Source: Planctomycetota bacterium (lineage in GTDB: Bacteria > Planctomycetota > Planctomycetia > Planctomycetales > Planctomycetaceae). From it: 56,050 nucleotides of DNA. The position numbers were made by a program, and so were the translations under genes. Below the pieces are notes generated by a model. That model searched no databases, was not told the DNA's origin, and saw only the letters and a program-made list of their open reading frames with translations. This document shows, one piece after another, positions 8,416 to 15,969 of this stretch. Position 1 is the stretch's first letter; every line of letters begins with the position of its first letter. Location: contig JAQBVJ010000038.1 of the NCBI GenBank assembly GCA_027623235.1, positions 1 to 56,050 of the forward strand, in the 5' to 3' direction.

Positions 8416-9375
8416 TCACTCTGCAACGTTACGAATCCGATCGTCGACGTCGCGCATCCGGCTTAGCTGCATGACGACCCGCGGAATCTGGTCGACTCCC
8501 ATCAGCAGCACCATGAGATAACGGAACACCGCGAAAATATCGCCGGCCTCGACAAAGGGCAGGCCACACGTCCGGATCAGAGCGAGGATGATGACGCCGA
8601 GTACGAACGCCTCCATCGCTCCGAAATTGAGTGCCTCGGCGTTGGAGAGTCGAACCCGCCAGCCGGCGACTTTCGAGAAGTGTTCCTCGACCCCGCCCTT
8701 ATCCGCATTGCGAATGACGTCGAATTCGTTTTCCAGCTGATCGTGCAGTTTCCGGCTGAGCTGCCGGGTCTTCCGAGCGAAAATACGGTTCAGCCAGGCC
8801 GCCGGGCCGAGCAGGCCGATGCACAGCAGCACGACGACCCAGTCGTAAAAGCCGAGCATGATCAGCGAACCGACGACCGAGAAAGCCACCTGCACCGACG
8901 TCGGGATCGTCTTCTCAAAAAAGTCGACATACTCGCGAGACAGCGCCGACCGCGCTGCGATCCGCGATTCCTCAACGCCTTGTTTTCGCTGATCGACAAT
9001 CAGGCTGGTCGCCAGTCGCGAGTAAATTCGCGAGAACACTCGCGTGTCGACCACCTGTCGCCACAGGCCGAACGTCATGAACAGAACGTGCTGCGCGACG
9101 AGCACCCACAGCCCCATCATTCGGCCGGCCAGCAGATCGTTGATCGCCCATCCCAGCGCAAACGGCTGCGCCAGGCGGAAAAGGTTCTCAAACACGAACA
9201 GCGAGTACGTTCCGAGAATCGGGCCGCGATTCTGCGAAAACAGCTCGTCCAGCTGAGGAACGCCCGCGTCGTCAGAGTTGTCCGCCGAAGATTCTGCCGC
9301 AGTGGCTGCTCCGCGCGAAAAACGACCCGGTCCGCGAGCTCGGCCGGCTGTTCCTCCAATAATTGTTCCACTCAT
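8416..9375 (-). CDS. ABC-transporter-type six-TM membrane domain protein, no ATPase
   Basis: A 319-residue protein with a type I exporter-like transmembrane domain and no nucleotide-binding domain. Hydrophobic segments include LFRLAQPFALGWAINDLL, MMGLWVLVAQHVLFMTFGLW, VQVAFSVVGSLIMLGF, WVVVLLCIGLLGPAAWL, AFVLGVIILALIRTCGL and a final one near YLMVLLMGV. It fits the stand-alone ABC_membrane_3-like family. The start at 9375 (MSGTIIGGTAG) follows AGGAAGG; about 60 polar residues precede the first helix. It lies 62 bases after the DUF692-partner gene and is plausibly the export or membrane component of the candidate peptide locus. Its ATPase, if any, is not in this window. Confidence 0.75.
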   Translation of the reverse strand: MSGTIIGGTAGRARGPGRFSRGAATAAESSADNSDDAGVPQLDELFSQNRGPILGTYSLFVFENLFRLAQPFALGWAINDLLAGRMMGLWVLVAQHVLFMTFGLWRQVVDTRVFSRIYSRLATSLIVDQRKQGVEESRIAARSALSREYVDFFEKTIPTSVQVAFSVVGSLIMLGFYDWVVVLLCIGLLGPAAWLNRIFARKTRQLSRKLHDQLENEFDVIRNADKGGVEEHFSKVAGWRVRLSNAEALNFGAMEAFVLGVIILALIRTCGLPFVEAGDIFAVFRYLMVLLMGVDQIPRVVMQLSRMRDVDDRIRNVAE

Positions 9376-9437
9376 CCTGCACGACCTTCCTGGCCCGCGT
9401 GTGCAACTTCGAATTGAAAGGTCTTCAACGGAGCGTC

Positions 9438-10199
9438 TTAACTGAACGCGACGATCCCGGTCGCTGCGCTGTCGATCAGGATCTCCTGGACCTCGTCGAG
9501 AGACAAGCCGGACGCCAGATCGACTCGCTCGTGCAGTTCTTCCAGCGAACACGGCTGGCACTCGCCAAGTGTTCGCAGAACAGACCGCGCTTCCGGTTCC
9601 AGCATCGCCGTTCGGACTTCGTTTTCGTAAGCGTAAAAAAGGACTTCGATTTCACCGGTCGAATCCTCGTCCTCCGCGAACAACGATGACTCAAACACAG
9701 CCCACAGCCGAATTGGGTTGAGGCGGATCGTCAGCTTCGGATTCGACCCGAGCTCCGGCGCGAGCTCATCAACAAGGCTGCGGATTTCCTGAAACTGCAC
9801 GTGACCCAGCCGGTTTCGCCGACCAATCTCTTCCGTCGCGTTGCGGCTGCGGATGACGACGGTCAGGTCCCGCTGTTCGGGGGTCAGGTCGATCCGCTGC
9901 CCGAGCCACTTGACGAAGTTTGACGTATCGCTCGATCCCGTGTCGTACGCCTGAAGCGGCTCGATCTGCACATAGTCGTCGATGAACGTGTCGAGCTCGT
10001 CGATTTCGTCTTCGAGCAGCTCGAGCTGGTCTTTCAGTTTGTCGAACCGTTTTTCCAGATTGCCGGACGTAAACATCTCGACCTGTTTGACCGAATCCCG
10101 CTTCGAGATGTCGCCGGAAACGAGGTCGTTTTTACCAATGGCCAGTGCTCCGACCAGGCGACGAAGCTGCGCGGCATATTCGAGATCCGGAGCACTCAT
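9438..10199 (-). CDS. Uncharacterised MNIO-partner protein with PqqD-like C-terminus
   Basis: A 253-residue soluble protein that I do not recognise as a named family. The N-terminal third has a strong coiled coil (LEKRFDKLKDQLELLEDEIDELDTF). The middle is alpha/beta, and the last ~55 residues (EARSVLRTLGECQPCSLEEL...DEVQEILIDSAATGIV) have the spacing of a small winged-helix or PqqD/RRE-like domain. The start at 10199 follows GGAGGTG and overlaps the stop of the DUF692 gene as ATGA, so the two are translationally coupled. Known MNIO enzymes usually need such a partner to hold the peptide substrate. That role is inferred from position and the C-terminal pattern; it needs a profile or structure comparison. 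Confidence 0.65.
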   Translation of the reverse strand: MSAPDLEYAAQLRRLVGALAIGKNDLVSGDISKRDSVKQVEMFTSGNLEKRFDKLKDQLELLEDEIDELDTFIDDYVQIEPLQAYDTGSSDTSNFVKWLGQRIDLTPEQRDLTVVIRSRNATEEIGRRNRLGHVQFQEIRSLVDELAPELGSNPKLTIRLNPIRLWAVFESSLFAEDEDSTGEIEVLFYAYENEVRTAMLEPEARSVLRTLGECQPCSLEELHERVDLASGLSLDEVQEILIDSAATGIVAFS

Positions 10200-11050
10200 G
10201 CTGGCACCTCCACCTGTTCGGCAATCTCGCGGACACGGCGAACTTCGCTGCGCCAACCGGATTCGTCGGGAAAATTCTGGTCGCGTTCGATGAAGACCGC
10301 TTCAACCTTGCCGATGCCCTGCCACAGTGAGAACCGGTAGAGGTCCCACACGGGGTCAGGGATCGGTTCCGAGTGACTGTCGATGTACATCTCGGATTTC
10401 TCGTCATAGAACCCGCCGGCCAGGTGCATCTGCACAGAGGCGGCGTGAGGCATGACGGTCGCAATGAACTCGTACGGGTCGAAACCGAAATTGACCGAGT
10501 TCGCGTAGACGTTGGTGACGTCGAGCAGCCAGCCGCACCCGGTTCGCTTGAGGAGACTCGCCACGAAGTCAGCCTCACGCATCGTGCCTTCGAATTCGAA
10601 GAGGTAGGCAATCGTCTCGATGTAAAAACGCGTGTCGCCAAAAAACTTCTGAATGTGATCGACGTTGTGGCAGGTCGCGTCGAGTGCCTGTTGAGTCCAC
10701 GGTGGCGGGGCGAAGTGGCCCAGCTCGGCCCCCTTGTCGCTGTCGCGGGTAAAACCGAGATGATCGCTGACCGACTGAGCTCCGTTTTCGATCGCGACAT
10801 CGCGGATCGCTTCAAGATATTTCCTCGCAGGCGGCTGGGCACCGGCCGGCGAAAGTTTCAGAGCGTGCACGCTGACATGGTCGAAATCATTGTCACGAAT
10901 AAATTTGTCGATCCGCAGCGGATCGTCCGCGCGCTCAAACGTGATCTCAGCGGCGTTAATGTTGAGGTCATCGAGGATCGGCCGGTTCTGCTCACGGATG
11001 GCGTAGCCGATCGCGGGTGTTTTCAACGTGGAGTGATGCAGGTTTGTCAT
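10196..11050 (-). CDS. DUF692 / multinuclear non-heme iron oxidase (MNIO)
   Basis: A 284-residue TIM-barrel protein of the DUF692 family, whose studied members (MbnB, TglH, ChrH and bufferin enzymes) use two or three irons to modify cysteines in ribosomal peptides. Family signatures are present in order: VSVHALKLS, VSDHLGFT, the Glu ligand in FYIETIAYL, RTGCGWLLDVTNVY, NFGFDPYEFI, VQMHLAGG, IDSHSEPIPDPVWDLY and FIERDQNFPD. Thus the expected His, Asp, Asn and Glu ligands are there. The start at 11050 (MTNLHHSTLK) follows AAGGG; the frame upstream of it lacks family similarity. It is coupled to the next gene by ATGA and lies 234 bases after a Cys-rich peptide gene. Family assignment is firm; the substrate is inferred. 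Confidence 0.92.
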   Translation of the reverse strand: MTNLHHSTLKTPAIGYAIREQNRPILDDLNINAAEITFERADDPLRIDKFIRDNDFDHVSVHALKLSPAGAQPPARKYLEAIRDVAIENGAQSVSDHLGFTRDSDKGAELGHFAPPPWTQQALDATCHNVDHIQKFFGDTRFYIETIAYLFEFEGTMREADFVASLLKRTGCGWLLDVTNVYANSVNFGFDPYEFIATVMPHAASVQMHLAGGFYDEKSEMYIDSHSEPIPDPVWDLYRFSLWQGIGKVEAVFIERDQNFPDESGWRSEVRRVREIAEQVEVPA

Positions 11051-11150
11051 CGTGCGAACCCTTGCGGCTGGAGAAAAGCGGGGACGTTCCAGATTCAAAC
11101 CAACTGACGCTTCGGGTTGGCTGGTTGAGATCCTGTGAAAACCGAATGCC

Positions 11151-11200
11151 GGACTCCGGTGCCTGGTCCCCAGGCAAAGCAACAAGCTGTCCGGAAGTCC
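11151..11200 (-). promoter_or_regulatory. Hairpin between peptide gene and MNIO gene
   Basis: GGACTCCGG at 11151-11159 pairs with CCGGAAGTCC at 11191-11200 with one bulge, enclosing the smaller palindrome GCCTGGTCCCCAGGC at 11161-11175. On the minus strand a TTTT tract follows about 10 bases beyond. It could be a leaky terminator or processing site that raises peptide over enzyme expression, as in many RiPP operons; this is inference. Confidence 0.4.
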
Positions 11201-11284
11201 GGCTCGGCATTTTTCGTTCGGTGAGGCAGACGCACGCTGCCCGAAGGCAGGTCGGCTCGACGACGGCCACACCGAGGCCGCCGA

Positions 11285-11416
11285 TTAACGGCAGCGGCAG
11301 CAGCGACAACATCGGCAGCACCGATGCCGCTCGGCCGACTTTTTCGCTCGGTCGGTCGTGCGGAGAGCAGTCAGTTCGCGAACCGCCTTCTTCTTTTCAG
11401 TCTTCGTGCCAGTCAT
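11285..11416 (-). CDS. Candidate RiPP precursor peptide, (Cys-Cys-Arg)n tail
   Basis: A 43-residue frame. The first 30 residues are charged and helix-prone (MTGTKTEKKKAVRELTAL then RTTDRAKKSAE), like a leader. The last 13 are HRCCRCCRCCRCR, holding all seven cysteines. The ATG at 11416 follows a good GAGGAAAGG site, and the frame ends at TAA. It lies directly upstream of, and on the same strand as, a DUF692/MNIO gene, the arrangement expected for a peptide whose cysteines that enzyme modifies. Caution: the tail is encoded by GCA/GCG-rich low-complexity DNA, and the frame is short, so a chance frame is possible. I know of no described precursor with this core. Confidence 0.6.
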   Translation of the reverse strand: MTGTKTEKKKAVRELTALRTTDRAKKSAERHRCCRCCRCCRCR

Positions 11417-11838
11417 GGGAAAACCCTTTCCTCGTGGTTTCGGCGAGCTTTTCCGCTTCGTCGAAACAGCCTCCAGGTTCCGGTCAATTCGAGACCACCT
11501 CAAATGACCCATCCGTTTCCGGACGACTTCTCAATTGGCACACGGAGTACCACTGCGGGTGTTGTTGCTGAGGCGGCAGCCGCAAACGCTCACTGCGAAA
11601 AGAGTTAGACCAGGAAAATTCGCTTTCAAGCGTCACTCCGCCACCCGACGTGCTGAGGTCGAAGTGACGACGAGCGCCGCGAAACTGACGACGCGAACGT
11701 CGAGAACGATTGCTGCTCACCTCAGTTTCGTTCGTCGCTCGAAGAGGCTGTGAGTTTTTCCCTTCGCGATCCGCAGGCCGAACCAACGGCTCGGCCTCCT
11801 CGCTTCGATTCGGTTTGACGCCGCGATAACCTGCCGCC
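11417..11838. other. Divergent intergenic region, peptide gene / E1 gene
   Basis: A 422-base gap between the Cys-rich peptide gene (minus) and the ThiF-like gene (plus), expected to hold both promoters. Frames crossing it have no recognisable product or ribosome site and look spurious. I see no clear operator. Confidence 0.4.
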
Positions 11839-12873
11839 ATGAACCTCGAACGCTACTCACGGCAGACCCGATTCCCGCAGCTCGGCGAGGACGGGCAGAA
11901 GAATCTCCTCAAAAGCCGAGTGCTGCTTTGCGGTTGCGGTGCGCTGGGGACGGTGCTCGCCGAGACGCTGACTCGAGCGGGCGTCGGCTTTCTCCGCATC
12001 GTCGATCGCGACTTTGTTGAGTACAGCAACCTGCAGCGACAGGTCCTCTTCGACGAGGCCGACGTCGAGAGCCAGCTCCCCAAATCCATCGCCGGTGCCC
12101 GCAAACTCGAGCGGATCAACAGTGACGTTACGATCGAGCCTGTCGTCGCCGACGTCGACTACACGAACATCCGCAAGCTGGCCGAGGGCGTCGATCTCAT
12201 CCTCGACGGAACCGACAATTTTGAAATTCGATTTCTGATCAACGACGTTTCGCTGGAGACGGGCATCCCCTGGGTCTACGCCGGCTGCATCAGCAGTCAT
12301 GGCCAGACGATGCCGATCTTCCCGAACGAGTCCGCGTGTCTGCGGTGTCTCATCGAGTCGCCGCCCGACGCCGGTTCGACCGAAACGTGCGACACAGCCG
12401 GCATCCTCGGCCCGACGGTTAACGTGATCGCCAGTCTTCAGGCGATGACCGCGATCAAAATTCTCGCCGGACGGAAAGCGGACGTTGCTCTTTCGCTGAC
12501 GATGATCGATGTGTGGGACGGCACGCTGCGTCAGATGAGCGTTGCCGACCTCCGCGACCGGGCGAACTGTCCCGCGTGCCAGCACGGCGAACGCAAGTGG
12601 CTCAGTGGTGAGCAGGGTTCGCAGTCGACCGTGCTTTGCGGCCGCAACGCGGTTCAAATCCGGCCGCTCGAACCGTCAACGCTGTCGCTGTCGGAGATGG
12701 CCGAGAAGCTTCGCGAATCGGGTCAGGTCAGCGTGAACCCGTTTCTGCTTCGCCTCAAATTGAAGGACCCGGATTACGAGATCACGCTCTTCGTCGACGG
12801 AAGAGCCATCGTCAAAGGCACCGACGACACCGGAGTCGCTAGAGCCGTCTACAGCCGCTACATCGGTCTTTAA
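11839..12873 (+). CDS. ThiF/MoeB/HesA-type E1-like adenylyltransferase
   Basis: A 344-residue E1-like enzyme that would adenylate the C-terminal glycine of a small sulfur carrier (ThiS or MoaD type). Visible are the ATP-binding CGCGALGTVLAETLTRAGVG, the VDRDFVEYSNLQRQVLFDEAD block, the DGTDNFEIRFLIND aspartate region, two zinc Cys pairs (CLRC and CPAC) and the CDTAGILGPTV segment. About 80 C-terminal residues form an extra domain seen in many planctomycete ThiF homologues. No sulfur carrier gene is nearby, so thiamine versus molybdopterin versus other use is open. It is divergent from the candidate peptide gene; a shared role is only a possibility. Confidence 0.85.
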   Translation: MNLERYSRQTRFPQLGEDGQKNLLKSRVLLCGCGALGTVLAETLTRAGVGFLRIVDRDFVEYSNLQRQVLFDEADVESQLPKSIAGARKLERINSDVTIEPVVADVDYTNIRKLAEGVDLILDGTDNFEIRFLINDVSLETGIPWVYAGCISSHGQTMPIFPNESACLRCLIESPPDAGSTETCDTAGILGPTVNVIASLQAMTAIKILAGRKADVALSLTMIDVWDGTLRQMSVADLRDRANCPACQHGERKWLSGEQGSQSTVLCGRNAVQIRPLEPSTLSLSEMAEKLRESGQVSVNPFLLRLKLKDPDYEITLFVDGRAIVKGTDDTGVARAVYSRYIGL

Positions 12874-12907
12874 CAGTCCGTTGAGAAGGTAGCGGCACGG
12901 CGCGAGT
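12872..12907. repeat. Intergenic palindromic repeat, copy 1, left half
   Basis: ACAGTCCGTTGAGAAGGTAG followed by CGGCACGGCGCGAG is the left arm of a repeat found five times in this window. Here the arm is cut off by the IS1182-like remnant and resumes at 13554. Confidence 0.75.
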
Positions 12908-13553
12908 CCAATGGCCCCAGAGTTGTGTCGGCTGATCGCTGATTGTCGCCTTTCGCTCCGAGGTTGAGAATTTGTGGATCTGCGGGAAAGTCAGCGTCAA
13001 TTATCACACGCTCAGCGACTTTCGCAGCGGGCAGGTCGAGTTCCTCGGACAGCTGCTGGTCGATTCGGTGGCGGCTTTGATGGATCAGGGACTGGTGCCG
13101 CTGGAGACGGTGGCTCAGGACGGCATGCGGGTGGCGGAGTTTCCCAACGCAGTGTGTCGCAACCAGGGGCTGCGTCAGTTCCTGGTTCGAGGTCTTGAAA
13201 AAGTGAAGGCGGTGTGTCTGTTACACGCGGTCGCGTTCAACTTCCGTCGAATGATTCAACTTGGAGCGTTGCCAGTTGGAGCGTTGCCAGTCTCATGAAA
13301 TGAGAACCAGACAAGCCGGAACGAGCAACGAACCTGAATCGAACCCGGTCGCCCGCAGCGACCTCCCCCGAACCCCACAGTGACTCCCCATGACACCCCC
13401 AACCTGACCCTGCCGGCTTCCAGCGGCCGCTAAAAAAACGCCGTCGGAAACCAGGAACCAGCCGCAATCTGAAATAGCTTCACAAGCTCTCCGCGAAAGA
13501 ACGCCCTTTCGCGGAGCGAAAGGCGACTTTCAGCACAACTCCGGGGCCATTGG
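12908..13553. mobile_element. IS1182-like insertion sequence remnant (646 bp)
   Basis: Terminal inverted repeats bound the element. The left end CCAATGGCCCCAGAGTTGTG mirrors the right end (CACAACTCCGGGGCCATTGG), and a second inner block GTCGCCTTTCGCTCCG is mirrored as CGGAGCGAAAGGCGAC. Inside lies an internally deleted transposase frame. A 15-bp tandem duplication (TTGGAGCGTTGCCAG) occurs near 13260-13290. The element interrupts an intergenic palindromic repeat, with GCGA on both sides as a possible target duplication. It cannot be autonomous. Confidence 0.75.
12972..13298 (+). pseudogene. IS1182-family transposase, internally deleted
   Basis: The 108-codon frame joins an N-terminal transposase block (VSVNYHTLSDFR ... 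SVAALMDQGLVPLETVAQDGMRV) directly to a C-terminal block (EFPNAVCRNQGLRQFLVRGL then KVKAVCLLHAVAFNFRRM). Full IS1182 transposases have several hundred residues between these, including the DDE core. The first codons are also missing, with only a TTG available as start. It is therefore a decayed fragment and is not expected to be active. Confidence 0.8.
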
Positions 13554-13620
13554 GCGACAGCCGTCCGTTCAGATCGAGTTTTCCGTGCAAAGCCGGTCGG
13601 CTTACGCCGCTCCGCTACAG
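13554..13620. repeat. Intergenic palindromic repeat, copy 1, right half
   Basis: GCCGTCCG then, after a spacer, GTCGGCTTACGCCGCTCCGC completes the palindrome begun at 12872. The split shows that the insertion sequence arrived after the repeat. Confidence 0.7.
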
Positions 13621-13633
13621 TGTCTTTGCTGGC

Positions 13634-14527
13634 TCAGTCCGCTTTCTGCGTGTCGATCAGGTGGAGTTCAACCGGGTCCAGCTTGCCTGATTCCGGGACA
13701 GTCAGTTCGATCGTCGCTTTGTAGCGCGGGGCCTGAATGCCGGTGCGTCTCTGCTGTTCCGGAGTCAGTGCCGGATAGCCCTCGGCTTCGATGACGTATT
13801 TGCCAGGCAGAAGTGGTTCCGAAGCGAATTCGCCTTCCTTCCCCGTAGTCATCCCGTCAGTCAGGTCAAATCGCTCGACTGTGCCATCTTCCTTCACCGA
13901 TTTGACGAACACGAATGCGGTCGGGACATCGGCAGGCAGTCCGATCACGCGACCTTTCACCGGGACTCCGTTCGGACGAGTGAACTCGATGCGTGAATCT
14001 TTGCCGCTGACGATCGTGACTGGGGTCCGATCAATCATCCGCCCCATCCCCATCTGAGCTGTCCTCAACATCCGGTAGCGTGCGACGTGGTACTTCGCGG
14101 GCGGAAGATTCTTCAGGACAAGCTGCTCTCCGTTTTTGATGCTGAGCTTTTTCTGCCAGTACACCTTGGAAAACGCGTCGCTCTCACTCACGACCATCTG
14201 CAGGAAGACTTCTGTCTCCTTCGCGCCGTCGATCTGAAACCCGATGGCCAACGCTCCTGGTTCGGGCAGTTCAATGAGAATCTCGTCGCCCTCCTTCGGC
14301 AGCGAGGCTTCCCAGGCATCCACGAGGTCAGTCGAAATGGCGAGACTGTTCGCTGCTCCGGCGGGCACTTCGAACTGGCCTTTCGCGTCGGTCAACGCGG
14401 GTGTCGCCCGGCCGTCGGGTTTTCCGCTCCACGAGTCGACGGAGGCTTTGGCAGATACATAAATTCCGGTTGGCCCGACTGCGAACACGGCAGCATCGGC
14501 AACTGGCCTGCCGGCATGGTCGAGCAC
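13634..14527 (-). CDS. Carboxypeptidase-regulatory-like protein, 5' end missing or frameshifted
   Basis: The frame reads about 297 residues of beta-rich extracytoplasmic sequence: RGRVLDHAGRPVADAAVFAV is a classic carboxypeptidase-regulatory-like repeat start, and later units (VPVKGRVIGLPADVPTAFVF; LLPGKYVIEAEGYP) continue the pattern. The coding pattern extends about 35 codons upstream of the only in-frame start (GTG at 14527), through KKEGETIKLDIRLKRGRLIR, to a TAA near 14632. No ATG or signal peptide lies in that stretch. An ATG with an AAGGAG site exists at about 14621 but in another frame. I infer that the gene is 5'-truncated or frameshifted and perhaps a pseudogene; TruD begins just beyond. 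Confidence 0.6.
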   Translation of the reverse strand: MLDHAGRPVADAAVFAVGPTGIYVSAKASVDSWSGKPDGRATPALTDAKGQFEVPAGAANSLAISTDLVDAWEASLPKEGDEILIELPEPGALAIGFQIDGAKETEVFLQMVVSESDAFSKVYWQKKLSIKNGEQLVLKNLPPAKYHVARYRMLRTAQMGMGRMIDRTPVTIVSGKDSRIEFTRPNGVPVKGRVIGLPADVPTAFVFVKSVKEDGTVERFDLTDGMTTGKEGEFASEPLLPGKYVIEAEGYPALTPEQQRRTGIQAPRYKATIELTVPESGKLDPVELHLIDTQKAD

Positions 14528-14728
14528 TCGCCCGCGAATCAGTCGACCTCGTTTGAGGCGAATGTCGAGCTTGATTGTTTCGCCTTCCTTTTTCGGAGCC
14601 TTCGTGGGAAGCCTGCCATCAGATTCTCCTTATGAAGTTCCTGTTCGGAACGAAGATTGTCGTTCATGATCCCGAGGTTTACTACGAAAGCCCGTGACAG
14701 ACCCCGTATCCTGAAGAATCGATCCACG

Positions 14729-15826
14729 ATGAGTGACCCTCCGCGTTCGGCCTCAGTCCTGCCCTGCCTGACAACCACGCCGGGAATCGGAGGCCAGTTT
14801 CGAAATCAGCCGGAGGATTTTCGCGTCGAAGAACTGCCGCTCTATGAGACGTCCGGCGAGGGCGAGCACGCAATGCTGTTCATCGAGAAGCGCGACATCA
14901 CGACGCCGCGACTCGTCGAGGTGCTCTCGCAGTCGCTTGGGATTTCGGATCGCGAAATTGGAGTCGCCGGCCGAAAGGATCGATTCGCGGTCACGCGTCA
15001 GTTCGTCACCGTGCCGGCACGCAGTCTCGAATCGCTGGATCCGGAGCAGGTCACAGAGCAGTTGCAGCTCGGCGACCAGCTCGGTCCGGGCGAGTCGATT
15101 CGCGTCCTCACTGCCGATCGGCACCGCAACAAGCTGAAGACCGGCCACCTTGCCGGGAATCGGTTCGAGATCGTTCTGCGCGACGTTTCGGTCTCGGAGG
15201 GCGAGCCATTCGAAGTCGCACAGGAAACCTGCCGGCAGATCGATCGATCCGGGTTCGTCAACTACTTCGGCGAGCAAAGATTTGGGCACAGCGACAACTC
15301 CGATGAAGACGGCCTCCGACTGCTTCGTGGTGAGAAGTCGCGACGCCTGAATCGAGGTGCCCTCCGCTTCACGATGTCCGCCGTGCAGTCTCGATTGTTC
15401 AACGAGTGGGCGGCGAAGCGCCTCGACGACGGGCTGGCCGCGACGGTGCTTCCCGGCGACATCATGCAGGTGATCGAGTCGGGCGGCTGCTTCAATGTGG
15501 ACCCGGACGAGGTCGCGACTGAGCAGTCTCGATTCGATCTTCGTGAGACCGTGCCGACCGGCCCGATGTTCGGCCCGAAAATGAAAACGCCGGCTGGCGA
15601 GGCGGCCGAGCGCGAAAAGGCGATCCTCGAATCTGCCGGGTTGACCGGAGATGAATTCGCAAAGTTCCACAAGGTGGCCGCGGGAGCTCGACGACCACTG
15701 CTCGTCTGGCCGAAGAATCTGACCGTGAAACAAACCAGCCAGTCAGTGCTGGAATTCTCGTTCACACTTCCGGCCGGAACGTACGCAACCTCGCTGCTGC
15801 GGGAGGTTCAGAAGTCGCGCGAATAA
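14729..15826 (+). CDS. truD: tRNA pseudouridine(13) synthase TruD
   Basis: A 365-residue protein matching the TruD family, which isomerises U13 of certain tRNAs. Family motifs are FRNQPEDFRVEELPLYE near the N-terminus, the catalytic AGRKDRFAVTRQ (Asp84), GNRFEIVLRD, GFVNYFGEQRFG and the late YATSLLRE. The large insertion domain typical of TruD is present. I chose ATG 14729 (MSDPPRSASV) because the family homology begins shortly after; an ATG 24 codons upstream is possible but adds unlikely sequence. It is divergent from the broken carboxypeptidase-regulatory-like gene. Confidence 0.9.
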   Translation: MSDPPRSASVLPCLTTTPGIGGQFRNQPEDFRVEELPLYETSGEGEHAMLFIEKRDITTPRLVEVLSQSLGISDREIGVAGRKDRFAVTRQFVTVPARSLESLDPEQVTEQLQLGDQLGPGESIRVLTADRHRNKLKTGHLAGNRFEIVLRDVSVSEGEPFEVAQETCRQIDRSGFVNYFGEQRFGHSDNSDEDGLRLLRGEKSRRLNRGALRFTMSAVQSRLFNEWAAKRLDDGLAATVLPGDIMQVIESGGCFNVDPDEVATEQSRFDLRETVPTGPMFGPKMKTPAGEAAEREKAILESAGLTGDEFAKFHKVAAGARRPLLVWPKNLTVKQTSQSVLEFSFTLPAGTYATSLLREVQKSRE

Positions 15827-15969
15827 TCACAAAGTGGCATGATCCACTCTGTCTGAATTCGCGGATGGCTCATGAAAGGATCGTCGTTCGCTTTTCCGTC
15901 TGCGGCCATGGCGGCTCGACAACGCTTTGTCCATGATTCGTGAGATGTGTTCCCGATGCGAGATCTTTC

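Noticed and set aside
10992..11321. Longer alternative frame covering the gap before the DUF692 gene
   Set aside because: No coding pattern or family match; it overlaps the better supported peptide and DUF692 starts.
11484..11840. 118-codon minus-strand frame upstream of the Cys-rich peptide
   Set aside because: It would overlap the ThiF-like start, has no ribosome site or recognisable composition, and looks like chance in GC-rich DNA.
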